From assembly GCF_014268585.2 (NCBI RefSeq), contig NZ_CP077092.1, positions 5,865,501-5,929,500 on the forward strand: DNA of 64,000 nt, written 5' to 3'. The notes beneath the pieces are model-generated. The model was given only the letters and a program-made list of their open reading frames with translations, had not been told where the DNA came from and ran no database searches. The position numbers and the translations under genes were made by a program. This DNA is from Pseudomonas iranensis. GTDB lineage: Bacteria > Pseudomonadota > Gammaproteobacteria > Pseudomonadales > Pseudomonadaceae. Below are positions 37,495 through 45,511 of this stretch, one piece after another; the first letter of the stretch is position 1; every line of letters begins with the position of its first letter.

Positions 37495-37523
37495 ACGTTC
37501 GTCGACGCCGGGTAATAACAACA

Positions 37524-38069
37524 ATGCACCCAAGCCTGACCGAAACACCCGCCCTGTCGCGCCGTGGCCTGCTGAAATTCAGCCTCGGCGCCAGCGCGTT
37601 TCTCGCCACCGCAGGCCTTGGCGCCAGCCTCACTGGCTGCTCGTCGAGCGTCAGCGCCAACGGCTTTGTGGTTTTGCGCGACGGCGATCTGCTGTTCCTG
37701 CGCGCGCTGATCCCGGTGATGCTCGACGGCGCCGTTGCCGTCGGGGAAATACCCGCAGCGGTCGACGGCACGCTGAAGTCGCTGGACTACAGCCTTGATC
37801 ACGTGTCGCCGGAAATGCTCAAGCTCACTCGGCAACTGTTCGATGTGCTCGGCATGGCCGTGACCCGTGGCCCGCTCACCGGCATCTGGGGCAGTTGGGA
37901 AAACGCCGGCCCTGAAGCGATGCGACATTTCCTCGAACGCTGGGAGAACAGTTCATTGAGCTTGCTGCGCATGGGCCATAGCTCGTTGCAGCAGATGGTG
38001 ATGATGGCCTGGTACACCCGCGCCGAATCCTGGGCTCACTGCGGTTATCCCGGGCCGCCAAAGGTCTGA
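37524..38069 (+). CDS. Tat-exported putative lipoprotein, small-subunit-like partner of the GMC oxidoreductase
   Basis: 181 residues. The N-terminus carries a twin-arginine motif (SRRGLLKF at about residues 13-20), a hydrophobic stretch and a lipobox-like LTGC. The mature part is helical and has no Cys cluster. Small Tat-signal proteins of this layout serve as third subunits of FAD-dependent gluconate-type dehydrogenases and carry the GMC partner across the membrane; that role fits the position just before a GMC gene but is inference. It lies 29 bases after calB. Confidence 0.82.
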   Translation: MHPSLTETPALSRRGLLKFSLGASAFLATAGLGASLTGCSSSVSANGFVVLRDGDLLFLRALIPVMLDGAVAVGEIPAAVDGTLKSLDYSLDHVSPEMLKLTRQLFDVLGMAVTRGPLTGIWGSWENAGPEAMRHFLERWENSSLSLLRMGHSSLQQMVMMAWYTRAESWAHCGYPGPPKV

Positions 38070-38083
38070 AACCGGGGGCGCGG

Positions 38084-38152
38084 CCTTCGCGAACAGGCTC
38101 GCTCCCATATTTGAAATGCATGTCCCTGTGGGAGCGAGCCTGCTCGCGAAGG
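38084..38152. repeat. REP doublet (converging arrangement)
   Basis: CCTTCGCGAACAGGCTCGCT faces AGCGAGCCTGCTCGCGAAGG across about 30 bases with AAATGCATGTCC. It lies inside the presumed calB-Tat-GMC operon, which could lower expression of the GMC gene relative to the first two. Confidence 0.88.
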
Positions 38153-38200
38153 GGCCAGCCGCCACACACCCGCATCCAGAATAATAAGAGAACCTGACCG

Positions 38201-39796
38201 ATGCCCGTACCCGATCCCTTCCGCGAAGGCCTCGCCCGAGGCTGGAAAACCTACAACGGCGCGCAACTGAGCGACGACCTCACCCTCGAAGCCGACGTGG
38301 CGATCATCGGCAGTGGCGCCGGCGGCGGCACCACGGCGGAGATCCTCAGCGCGGCGGGCTACAAAGTCCTGCTGATCGAAGAAGGCCCGCTGAAGACCAG
38401 TTCGGATTTCAAACTGCTCGAAGACGAGGCCTACAGCAGCCTCTATCAGGAAGGCATCGGGCGCATGAGCAAGGACGGCGCGATCACGATCCTGCAGGGC
38501 CGCGCGGTCGGCGGCACGACGCTGATCAACTGGACCTCGAGCTTCCGCACACCCGAGCCGACCCTCGAACACTGGGCCAGCGAGCACAACGTCAAAGGCC
38601 ATAGTCCGGCAGAGATGGCGCCGTGGTTCGAAAAAATGGAGCAGCGCCTCGGCGTCGCGCCGTGGATGGTGCCGCCCAATGCCAACAACGATGTGATCCG
38701 CAAAGGCTGCGAGCAACTCGGCTACAGCTGGCACGTGATCCCACGCAACGTTCGCGGTTGCTGGAATCTCGGCTATTGCGGCATGGGCTGCCCGAGCAAC
38801 GCCAAGCAATCGATGATGGTCACGACCATCCCGGCGACGCTTGAAAAGGGCGGCGAGCTGCTGTATCTCGCGCGGGTGGAGAAACTGCTGATCAGTGGCG
38901 ACAAGGTTACCGGGCTGCATTGCGTGGCGATGGACCAACGCTGCGTCGAGCCGACCGGGCGCAGCATCACCGTCAAGGCGCGACATTACGTGCTGGCCGG
39001 CGGCGGCATCAACAGCCCGGCGCTGTTGCTGCGCTCCGACGCACCGGATCCGCATGAGCGCGTGGGCAAGCGCACCTTTCTACATCCGGTGAACATGTCC
39101 GCCGCGCGTTTCGCCGAGGTGGTCAATCCGTTCTACGGCGCGCCGCAGTCGATTTATTCCGACCATTTTCAATGGAAGGACGGCACCACCGGGCCGATGG
39201 CGTTCAAACTTGAAGTGCCACCGCTGCACCCGGCGCTGGCCGCCACACTGCTCGGCGGTTTCGGCCAAGAGAACGCGCAACACATGGCCGACCTGCCGCA
39301 CACCCACGCAATGCTGGCGCTGCTGCGCGATGGCTTCCACCCGGACAGCAGCGGTGGCTCGGTGGAGCTGCGCGGTGATGGCTCGCCAGTGCTCGACTAT
39401 CAGGTTTCGCAGTACGCCTGGGACGGTTTGCGCCGGGCCTTTCACGTCATGGCTGAAATTCAGTTCGCCGGCGGCGCGCAATCGGTGATGCCGATGCACG
39501 CCGACGGCCGCTATGTGAAGACACTGGCCGAGGCGCGCTCAATGATCGATGGACTGAGCCTGGAGCTGTACCGCACGCGACTCGGTAGCGCCCATGTGAT
39601 GGGTGGTTGTGAGATGGGTGAAGATCCGCAAAGCGCGGTCGCTGACAGCCTCGGTCGCCATCATCAACTGCGCAATCTGTCGATTCACGACGGCTCGCTG
39701 TTCCCCACCAGCATCGGCGCCAACCCGCAGCTGTCGGTGTATGGCCTGACCGCGCAATTGGCGACAGCCTTGGCTGATCGGCTGAAAAATCCATGA
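38201..39796 (+). CDS. GMC family FAD-dependent oxidoreductase
   Basis: 531 residues. The ADP-binding motif is VAIIGSGAGGGTTAEIL (about 33-49), followed by GRAVGGTTLINWTSSFRTP. The C-terminal catalytic part includes GSAHVMGGCEMGEDP and NPQLSVYGLTAQLA. A CGMGCPSNAK cluster near residue 200 is typical of the long-chain alcohol and gluconate-type branch. It has no signal peptide of its own, so it is either cytoplasmic or exported with the upstream Tat protein. It probably oxidises an alcohol whose aldehyde product is used by CalB. Confidence 0.88.
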   Translation: MPVPDPFREGLARGWKTYNGAQLSDDLTLEADVAIIGSGAGGGTTAEILSAAGYKVLLIEEGPLKTSSDFKLLEDEAYSSLYQEGIGRMSKDGAITILQGRAVGGTTLINWTSSFRTPEPTLEHWASEHNVKGHSPAEMAPWFEKMEQRLGVAPWMVPPNANNDVIRKGCEQLGYSWHVIPRNVRGCWNLGYCGMGCPSNAKQSMMVTTIPATLEKGGELLYLARVEKLLISGDKVTGLHCVAMDQRCVEPTGRSITVKARHYVLAGGGINSPALLLRSDAPDPHERVGKRTFLHPVNMSAARFAEVVNPFYGAPQSIYSDHFQWKDGTTGPMAFKLEVPPLHPALAATLLGGFGQENAQHMADLPHTHAMLALLRDGFHPDSSGGSVELRGDGSPVLDYQVSQYAWDGLRRAFHVMAEIQFAGGAQSVMPMHADGRYVKTLAEARSMIDGLSLELYRTRLGSAHVMGGCEMGEDPQSAVADSLGRHHQLRNLSIHDGSLFPTSIGANPQLSVYGLTAQLATALADRLKNP

Positions 39797-39824
39797 AAAA
39801 GCAGAATATTCCTATCGTCTATAG

Positions 39825-40391
<567 letters not shown>

Positions 40392-40402
40392 GAACTGCCG
40401 CA

Positions 40403-40434
40403 GGCTGCGATCCTTTCGTTTTTGGATCGCAGCC
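40403..40434. terminator. Hairpin after coaD
   Basis: GGCTGCGATCC and GGATCGCAGCC form an 11-bp perfect stem with a T-rich 10-base loop. The sequence is a shortened relative of the 23665-23743 hairpin family. There is no strong T-run after it, so termination would be partial. Confidence 0.55.
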
Positions 40435-40500
40435 AAAGAGTGCCCTTGATCGCCCCCGCGTGCACTGCGAGCGCCAATGCGGCACAATTGCGCGCATTGA

Positions 40501-40791
<291 letters not shown>

Positions 40792-40813
40792 TCACTTCAG
40801 CGCCTGTACCGCC

Positions 40814-40882
40814 CTCTTCGCGAGCAGGCTCGCTCCCACATTTGCAATGCATTCCCCTGTGGGAGCGAGCCTGCTCGCGAAT
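40814..40882. repeat. REP doublet (converging arrangement)
   Basis: CTCTTCGCGAGCAGGCTCGC faces GCGAGCCTGCTCGCGAATGG with AATGCATTCC between them. It lies between convergent fdx and the 107-residue secreted protein gene. PAO1 carries a gamma-glutamyltranspeptidase gene near this position; none is present here. Confidence 0.88.
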
Positions 40883-40916
40883 GGGCCATCAGCCACACCA
40901 CTGAAACCCGATCAGC

Positions 40917-41240
40917 TCACTCGCGCTGCTCAAACCCCTCCCCTGTACACCCCAGACACCGCACAAACGCCGCTTTCGCCGGGTCAACCACCAGCGCCTG
41001 ACCGGCATCGCCAACACCGCCGCCCAGTGCGGTAAACGGCAACGACACCACAAACGCTCCCGCACCGATCACCGTGGCCACCACCAGCAAAGGTCGGGCA
41101 ATCAGCAGGTCGCCAAGCATGGCGTAGGCCGGGGGATTCTGGATGGTGTAACGCGGATCACCGCTGCCGGTTTCCGAGGCCTGAACGGCCAGGCTGGAAC
41201 ACAACAGCAGCGTGACGAAGAAGACTTGCAGGACTTTCAT
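40917..41240 (-). CDS. Small exported protein of unknown function
   Basis: 107 residues. Signal peptide at about 1-21 ([20 protein letters not shown]), then a short polar stretch, one or two hydrophobic segments (about 45-75, [19 protein letters not shown]) and a C-terminal CLGC motif. I do not recognise a domain. Proteins like this are sometimes named multidrug transporter in pseudomonad annotations without evidence; nothing here supports transport. It is next to mutM on the same strand, 56 bases away. Confidence 0.75.
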   Translation of the reverse strand: MKVLQVFFVTLLLCSSLAVQASETGSGDPRYTIQNPPAYAMLGDLLIARPLLVVATVIGAGAFVVSLPFTALGGGVGDAGQALVVDPAKAAFVRCLGCTGEGFEQRE

Positions 41241-41296
41241 GGCACGATCCTTCGGGCTGCGCAGTAAGACTTCTCACCATAGACCGAAGGATTTTT

Positions 41297-42109
41297 TCAG
41301 GTCTGGCAGCGCGGGCAAAACACGCTGGCGCGCTGGCCCAGCTTCACTTCGCGCAGGCCGGTGCCGCAGACCTTGCAATGCTGACCTCCGCGGCCGTAGA
41401 CAAACAGTTCCTGCTGGAAATAGCCCGGCTGACCGTCTCCGCCAATGAAATCGCGCAACGTCGTACCGCCACGCTCGATGGCGGCGGCGAGGATGCGTTT
41501 GATCTCGATCGCCAGTTTCAAGTAACGCCCGCGAGAAATGCCTCCGGCTTCGCGGCGCGGGTCGATGCCGGCGGCGAACAGCGCTTCGGTCGCGTAGATA
41601 TTGCCGACCCCGACCACCACTGCGTTGTCCATGATGAACGGCTTGACCGCCATCGAGCGCCCGCGTGACAGTTGGAACAGGCGCTCGCCATCGAACAGAT
41701 CGGTCAGCGGCTCCGGCCCGAGGCGAATCAGCAACTCGTGATTGAGCGGGTCGTTGCTCCACAGCATCGCGCCGAAGCGTCGCGGATCGGTGTAGCGCAG
41801 GGCCAGTCCCGATTCCAGTTCGATATCGACGTGCTCGTGCTTCAACGCCGGCAACCCGGCCTCCACCAGACGCAGATTGCCCGACATGCCCAAATGGCTG
41901 ATCAGCGTGCCGATCTCGGCGTTGATCAACAGGTATTTGGCGCGCCGCTCGACCAGCACGATGCGCTGCCCGGACAGGCGCACATCGAGGTCTTCGGGGA
42001 TCGGCCAGCGCAGGCGCCGGTCGCGGACGATGACCCGGCTGACACGCTGGCCTTCCAGGTGCGGGGCGATCCCGCGACGGGTGGTTTCGACTTCCGGCAG
42101 TTCAGGCAT
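41297..42109 (-). CDS. mutM: Formamidopyrimidine-DNA glycosylase
   Basis: 270 residues. [14 protein letters not shown] provides the N-terminal Pro nucleophile and Glu, the H2TH region includes [18 protein letters not shown], and the C-terminal zinc finger is [16 protein letters not shown] with FCPRCQ. It excises oxidised purines such as 8-oxoguanine. It is 12 bases downstream of the HDOD gene. Confidence 0.95.
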   Translation of the reverse strand: MPELPEVETTRRGIAPHLEGQRVSRVIVRDRRLRWPIPEDLDVRLSGQRIVLVERRAKYLLINAEIGTLISHLGMSGNLRLVEAGLPALKHEHVDIELESGLALRYTDPRRFGAMLWSNDPLNHELLIRLGPEPLTDLFDGERLFQLSRGRSMAVKPFIMDNAVVVGVGNIYATEALFAAGIDPRREAGGISRGRYLKLAIEIKRILAAAIERGGTTLRDFIGGDGQPGYFQQELFVYGRGGQHCKVCGTGLREVKLGQRASVFCPRCQT

Positions 42110-42121
42110 GGTGTCCTCGGA

Positions 42122-42988
42122 TCAATGCGCGCCGAGGTCGCGAATCGTTTGTTTGAGTGTTTCGAAGTCGTAGTCCGACAGACCGACGTAATCGAGCACC
42201 AGCGGGCCCACCGCGCTCCACTCGAAATCCTCGCTCTGGTTGCCCAGCACGCGATAAGAGGCGCAGATGTGCTCGGCCATTTTCAGAATCGCCAGCAAGT
42301 TTTTCAGTTGGCTGTTCTTCGACGATTCGTCGCTGAAAATCGCCAGCGCATTGTGGTGATTGGCAATGGCGGCGCTGACATGCTCCGGCAGGCGCCAGGA
42401 CTTGGCGGTGTAGTAGCCGACCACGGCGTGGTTGGTGTTGAACACACGATTTTCCGTATCGACCACGCGGCATTCCGGGCTGGCGCTGGCGTAGGCCTCT
42501 TCCAGCACGGTCATGTAATTGGGGAAACGCTGCAGCATCAATGGCACGCCGCAATCGTGGAACAGGCCCAACGCATAGGCTTCGTCACCGGCCTGGGTGC
42601 CGATGCGCTTGGCCAGGGTCAGGCAGGTCATCGCCACATCCTGCGCGGTGTCCCAGAAACGGTTGAGGGTGACGATGGTGTCATCGTTCATCTCGCCCTT
42701 GATCGACTGCGCGTTGATCAGGTTGATGATCGAGCGGCTGCCCAACAGGTTCACCGCACGCTGGATCGAGGTGATCTTGTTGCTCAGGCCGTAATACGGC
42801 GAGTTGACGATTTTCAGCAGCGCGCCGGACAGGCCGGGATCCTGGGAGATCAGCTTGGCGATCACCTCCAGGTCCGGGTCGGGCATGTACTGCTCCATTT
42901 GCAGATCCACCATGATCTGCGGTTGCGCCGGCACACTGATGCCTTGCAGCGATTGTTGAATCTGTTCGGTGGTCAGCTCTTGGGACAT
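42122..42988 (-). CDS. HDOD domain protein
   Basis: 288 residues. The HDOD stretch begins LISQDPGLSGALLKIVNSPY (about 46-65), with RAVNLLGSRSIINLINAQ and GLFHDCGVPLMLQ following. HDOD proteins are HD-related signalling scaffolds without the full metal site; this one still keeps an HD pair in LFHDCG. The target is unknown. It is the upstream partner of mutM, as in PAO1. Confidence 0.87.
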   Translation of the reverse strand: MSQELTTEQIQQSLQGISVPAQPQIMVDLQMEQYMPDPDLEVIAKLISQDPGLSGALLKIVNSPYYGLSNKITSIQRAVNLLGSRSIINLINAQSIKGEMNDDTIVTLNRFWDTAQDVAMTCLTLAKRIGTQAGDEAYALGLFHDCGVPLMLQRFPNYMTVLEEAYASASPECRVVDTENRVFNTNHAVVGYYTAKSWRLPEHVSAAIANHHNALAIFSDESSKNSQLKNLLAILKMAEHICASYRVLGNQSEDFEWSAVGPLVLDYVGLSDYDFETLKQTIRDLGAH

Positions 42989-43162
42989 AAGTACACACTC
43001 CGGGGCAGGCGGCGATTCTAACCGCTGAAACCGCAGGGCGACACACCGATGGGCACATCGCCGGAACTTTCATCTGTGCCCAGGCTTCGGAATCTGTAGG
43101 GCGCATCGGACCTCAACGGTTCGCTGCGAAGGCAAAATCTCCACAGACTCAGGAGCTTACCG

Positions 43163-43702
43163 ATGGCAACTTCCCTCAATGGCAAACGCGTCGCTATTTT
43201 GGTTACCGATGGTTTCGAACAGGTCGAAATGACCGGCCCCAAGGATGCCTTGGAGCAGGCCGGCGTGCAGGTCGATATCCTCTCGGCCGAGGCCGGCACC
43301 GTCAAAGGCTGGAACCATGACAAACCGGCCGACGACTTCCCCGTCACCAACACTTTCCAAGCTGTGAGCGTCGATCAATACGATGCCGTGCTGCTGCCGG
43401 GCGGTGTGCAGAATTCCGACACCATCCGTATCGACCAGGATGCTCAGCATCTGGTCAAGACTGCCGCTTCGGCGGGCAAGCCGATTGCCGTGATCTGCCA
43501 CGGCAGCTGGTTGCTGATCTCGGCGGGACTGGTCAATGGCAAAACCATGACCAGCTACAAAACGGTCAAGGACGATCTGGTCAATGCAGGGGTCAACTGG
43601 GTCGACCAGGAAGTGGTCAAGGACGGCAACCTGATCAGCAGCCGCCAGCCGGATGATGTGCCAGCGTTCAGTCAGGCCCTGATCGACGCACTGGCTGCAT
43701 AA
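43163..43702 (+). CDS. pfpI: DJ-1/PfpI family protein
   Basis: 179 residues. The nucleophile Cys lies in IAVICHGSWLLISAG (about residue 112), with the acid in the VDILSAEAG strand region. Proteins of this subgroup (PfpI, YhbO) protect against stress; some are reported to act on glycated or glyoxal adducts. It has a CTCAGGAG site before the ATG and is followed by a REP doublet. Confidence 0.9.
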   Translation: MATSLNGKRVAILVTDGFEQVEMTGPKDALEQAGVQVDILSAEAGTVKGWNHDKPADDFPVTNTFQAVSVDQYDAVLLPGGVQNSDTIRIDQDAQHLVKTAASAGKPIAVICHGSWLLISAGLVNGKTMTSYKTVKDDLVNAGVNWVDQEVVKDGNLISSRQPDDVPAFSQALIDALAA

Positions 43703-43714
43703 GAGCTGAAATCG

Positions 43715-43784
43715 CTTTCGCGAGCAGGCTCGCTCCCACAGGTGAATGCATTCCAAGTGTGGGAGCGAGCCTGCTCGCGAAGGG
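43715..43784. repeat. REP doublet (converging arrangement)
   Basis: CTTTCGCGAGCAGGCTCGCT faces AGCGAGCCTGCTCGCGAAGG with GAATGCATTCC between them. It lies between pfpI and rlmI. Confidence 0.88.
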
Positions 43785-43864
43785 GCCATCCGCTTTTCAT
43801 CGCAGGCCAGACCGGAGCACGCGTCAACACGCTATACTCCCGCTCTTTTTTCCGGAGCGACGTC

Positions 43865-45061
43865 ATGTCCCTGCCTAGCCTGCGCCTCAAAGCCAACGCC
43901 GACCGTCGCCTGCGCAACGGCCACTTGTGGGTCTACAGCAACGAAATCGACGTGGCCGCCACGCCTCTGCACGGCTTCAAGGCCGGCGATCAGGCGGTGC
44001 TCGAAGCCGCTGGCGGCAAGCCGTTGGGCATCGTCGCCATGAGCCCGAACAACCTGATCTGCGCGCGTCTGCTGTCTCGCGACATCAAACTGGCACTCGA
44101 CAAGTCGCTGCTGGTGCATCGCCTGAATGTCGCACTGTCGTTGCGCGAGCGTCTGTTCGACAAGCCGTTCTATCGTCTGGTCTACGGCGACTCCGACCTC
44201 TTGCCGGGTCTGGTGGTCGATCGTTTCGGCGACATCCTTGTGGTGCAGATCGCCTCGGCGACCATGGAAGCGCATAAAGACGACGTGATCGCCGCGTTGA
44301 CCCAGGTGCTCAAGCCAAGCGGCATCCTGTTCAAGAACGACTCCGCCGCCCGCGACGCCGAAGGCCTCAACCGCTACGTCGAAACCGTGTTCGGTCTGGT
44401 ACCGGAATGGGTCGCGCTGGAAGAAAACGGCGTCAAGTTCGAAGCGCCGGTCATCCAAGGGCAGAAAACCGGCTGGTTCTACGATCACCGCATGAACCGC
44501 GCGCGCCTGGCACCTTACGCCAAGGGCAAACGCGTACTTGATCTCTATAGCTACATCGGTGGCTGGGGCGTGCAGGCCGCTGCGTTCGGCGCCAGTGAAG
44601 TGTTCTGCGTCGACGCCTCTGCATTCGCCCTCGACGGTGTCGAGCGCAACGCTGCACTGAACGGCTTCGCTGACAAGATGACCTGCATCGAAGGCGACGT
44701 CTTCGAAGCGTTGAAGGAACTCAAAGCCAGCGAAGAGCGCTTCGACGTGATCGTTGCCGATCCGCCGGCCTTCATCAAACGCAAGAAAGACATGAAGAAC
44801 GGCGAAGGCGCCTACCGTCGTCTCAACGAGCAAGCCATGCGCCTGCTGACCAAGGACGGCATTCTGGTCAGTGCTTCGTGCTCCATGCACCTGCCGGAAG
44901 ACGATCTGCAGAACATCCTGCTGACCAGCGCCCGTCATCTGGACCGCAACATCCAGATGCTCGAGCGTGGCGGTCAGGGCCCGGATCATCCGGTACATCC
45001 GGCCATCGCTGAAACCCGCTACATCAAAAGCATCACCTGCCGTCTGCTGCCCAACAGCTGA
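43865..45061 (+). CDS. rlmI: RlmI-type 23S rRNA (cytosine-C5)-methyltransferase
   Basis: 398 residues, start MSLPSLRLKANADRRLRNGH at 43865. An N-terminal PUA domain (about 1-75) is followed by an EEHEE region and a SAM methyltransferase domain: VLDLYSYIGGWGVQAAAFGA and the catalytic-loop VIVADPPAFIKRKKD; the acceptor Cys lies in LVSASCSMHL. It should methylate C1962 of 23S rRNA. An intrinsic terminator ends it, marking the left border of the accessory cassette. Confidence 0.93.
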   Translation: MSLPSLRLKANADRRLRNGHLWVYSNEIDVAATPLHGFKAGDQAVLEAAGGKPLGIVAMSPNNLICARLLSRDIKLALDKSLLVHRLNVALSLRERLFDKPFYRLVYGDSDLLPGLVVDRFGDILVVQIASATMEAHKDDVIAALTQVLKPSGILFKNDSAARDAEGLNRYVETVFGLVPEWVALEENGVKFEAPVIQGQKTGWFYDHRMNRARLAPYAKGKRVLDLYSYIGGWGVQAAAFGASEVFCVDASAFALDGVERNAALNGFADKMTCIEGDVFEALKELKASEERFDVIVADPPAFIKRKKDMKNGEGAYRRLNEQAMRLLTKDGILVSASCSMHLPEDDLQNILLTSARHLDRNIQMLERGGQGPDHPVHPAIAETRYIKSITCRLLPNS

Positions 45062-45075
45062 TTGCGCTTGAACAC

Positions 45076-45105
45076 CGGGGAGCCACTGAGCTCCCCGTTT
45101 TTTTT
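45076..45105 (+). terminator. Intrinsic terminator of rlmI
   Basis: CGGGGAGC (45076-45083), loop CACTGA and GCTCCCCG (45090-45097) followed by eight Ts. A strong rho-independent terminator, so the downstream cassette needs its own promoter. Confidence 0.93.
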
Positions 45106-45291
45106 GCGCCCTCCCTCCCCCAGTTTTTACACTCGACATGAGTGCCCCGCCCTCTTCCTACAACTTCTTTCTCGCTGCCTTGCAGGAAGTTTCGTCACGC
45201 CCGTCAATCATGGAAATTAAACCTACACAATAAGGCGCTTGCAAAAGATCACTCCGACAAAATTACTGGAATATTCCTACTTAATATCCGC

Positions 45292-45319
45292 TTGCCAATA
45301 TCCGATTACAAACTAATAT
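45292..45319 (+). promoter_or_regulatory. Candidate sigma-70 promoter of the peptide cassette
   Basis: TTGCCA (45292-45297), a 16-base spacer and TAATAT (45314-45319) in an AT-rich region. Transcription would start near 45326 and give a leader of about 46 bases before the peptide start. The 265 bases from the rlmI terminator to the peptide gene are clearly richer in A+T than the rest of the window and hold no other convincing gene. Confidence 0.65.
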
Positions 45320-45371
45320 GAAGTTGTCGCAACGAAGCGACTCAACTACCAACAAACAAGGAGTTCACATC

Positions 45372-45443
45372 ATGAAAACCATTTATCTCGAAACAGACAA
45401 ACTCGCCAACCTGGCCTTTCTGGTTGCAGCCACCGGCCGCTAA
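45372..45443 (+). CDS. 23-residue peptide, candidate RiPP precursor or leader
   Basis: A 23-codon frame with an AAGGAG site (45358-45363) exactly 8 bases before the ATG. The product begins MKTIYLETDKLANL and ends FLVAATGR: a polar, acidic first half (Tyr5, Glu7, Asp9) and a hydrophobic helix-like second half ending Thr-Gly-Arg. There is no Cys or Ser; Thr at 3, 8 and 21. It is followed by a stem-loop and then by oxidoreductase, oxygenase and exporter genes on the same strand. Size and context resemble short precursors such as PqqA, but the sequence does not match any I know. An attenuation leader is the main alternative; no repeated regulatory codon is seen, which argues against it. Confidence 0.7.
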   Translation: MKTIYLETDKLANLAFLVAATGR

Positions 45444-45450
45444 GTAGCCT

Positions 45451-45493
45451 GGACGCTGGAGAGTGCCGGCACTCTGGCGTCCATCAGACTTTT
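45451..45493 (+). promoter_or_regulatory. Stem-loop between the peptide gene and the dehydrogenase gene
   Basis: GGACGC (45451-45456) pairs with GCGTCC (45477-45482), and AGAGTG (45460-45465) with CACTCT (45470-45475), with a small internal bulge and a CCGG loop. Four Ts follow at 45490-45493. It starts 7 bases after the peptide stop. It may act as a leaky terminator or an RNA-stabilising end so that peptide outnumbers enzyme, as in several peptide clusters; this is inference. Confidence 0.7.
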
Positions 45494-45511
45494 CCTGAGT
45501 GATCTGAACCC

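Noticed and set aside
40792..41300. Remnant of the gamma-glutamyltranspeptidase gene found near here in PAO1
   Set aside because: The interval holds only a REP doublet and a small intact gene; no fragment resembling that enzyme could be recognised.
45138..45233. 31-codon frame upstream of the peptide cassette (MSAPPSSYNF...)
   Set aside because: It has no Shine-Dalgarno, lies upstream of the best promoter for the cassette and directly after the rlmI terminator. A real small gene cannot be fully excluded.
45372..45443. Reading the 23-mer as an amino-acid attenuation leader
   Set aside because: No run of one amino acid's codons is present, and the downstream genes are not biosynthetic genes for an amino acid. 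It is kept as a secondary alternative in the finding.
45372..45443. Reading the 23-mer as PqqA
   Set aside because: Length fits, but the spaced Glu and Tyr pair of PqqA is not present in the right order, and no pqqB-E genes are nearby.
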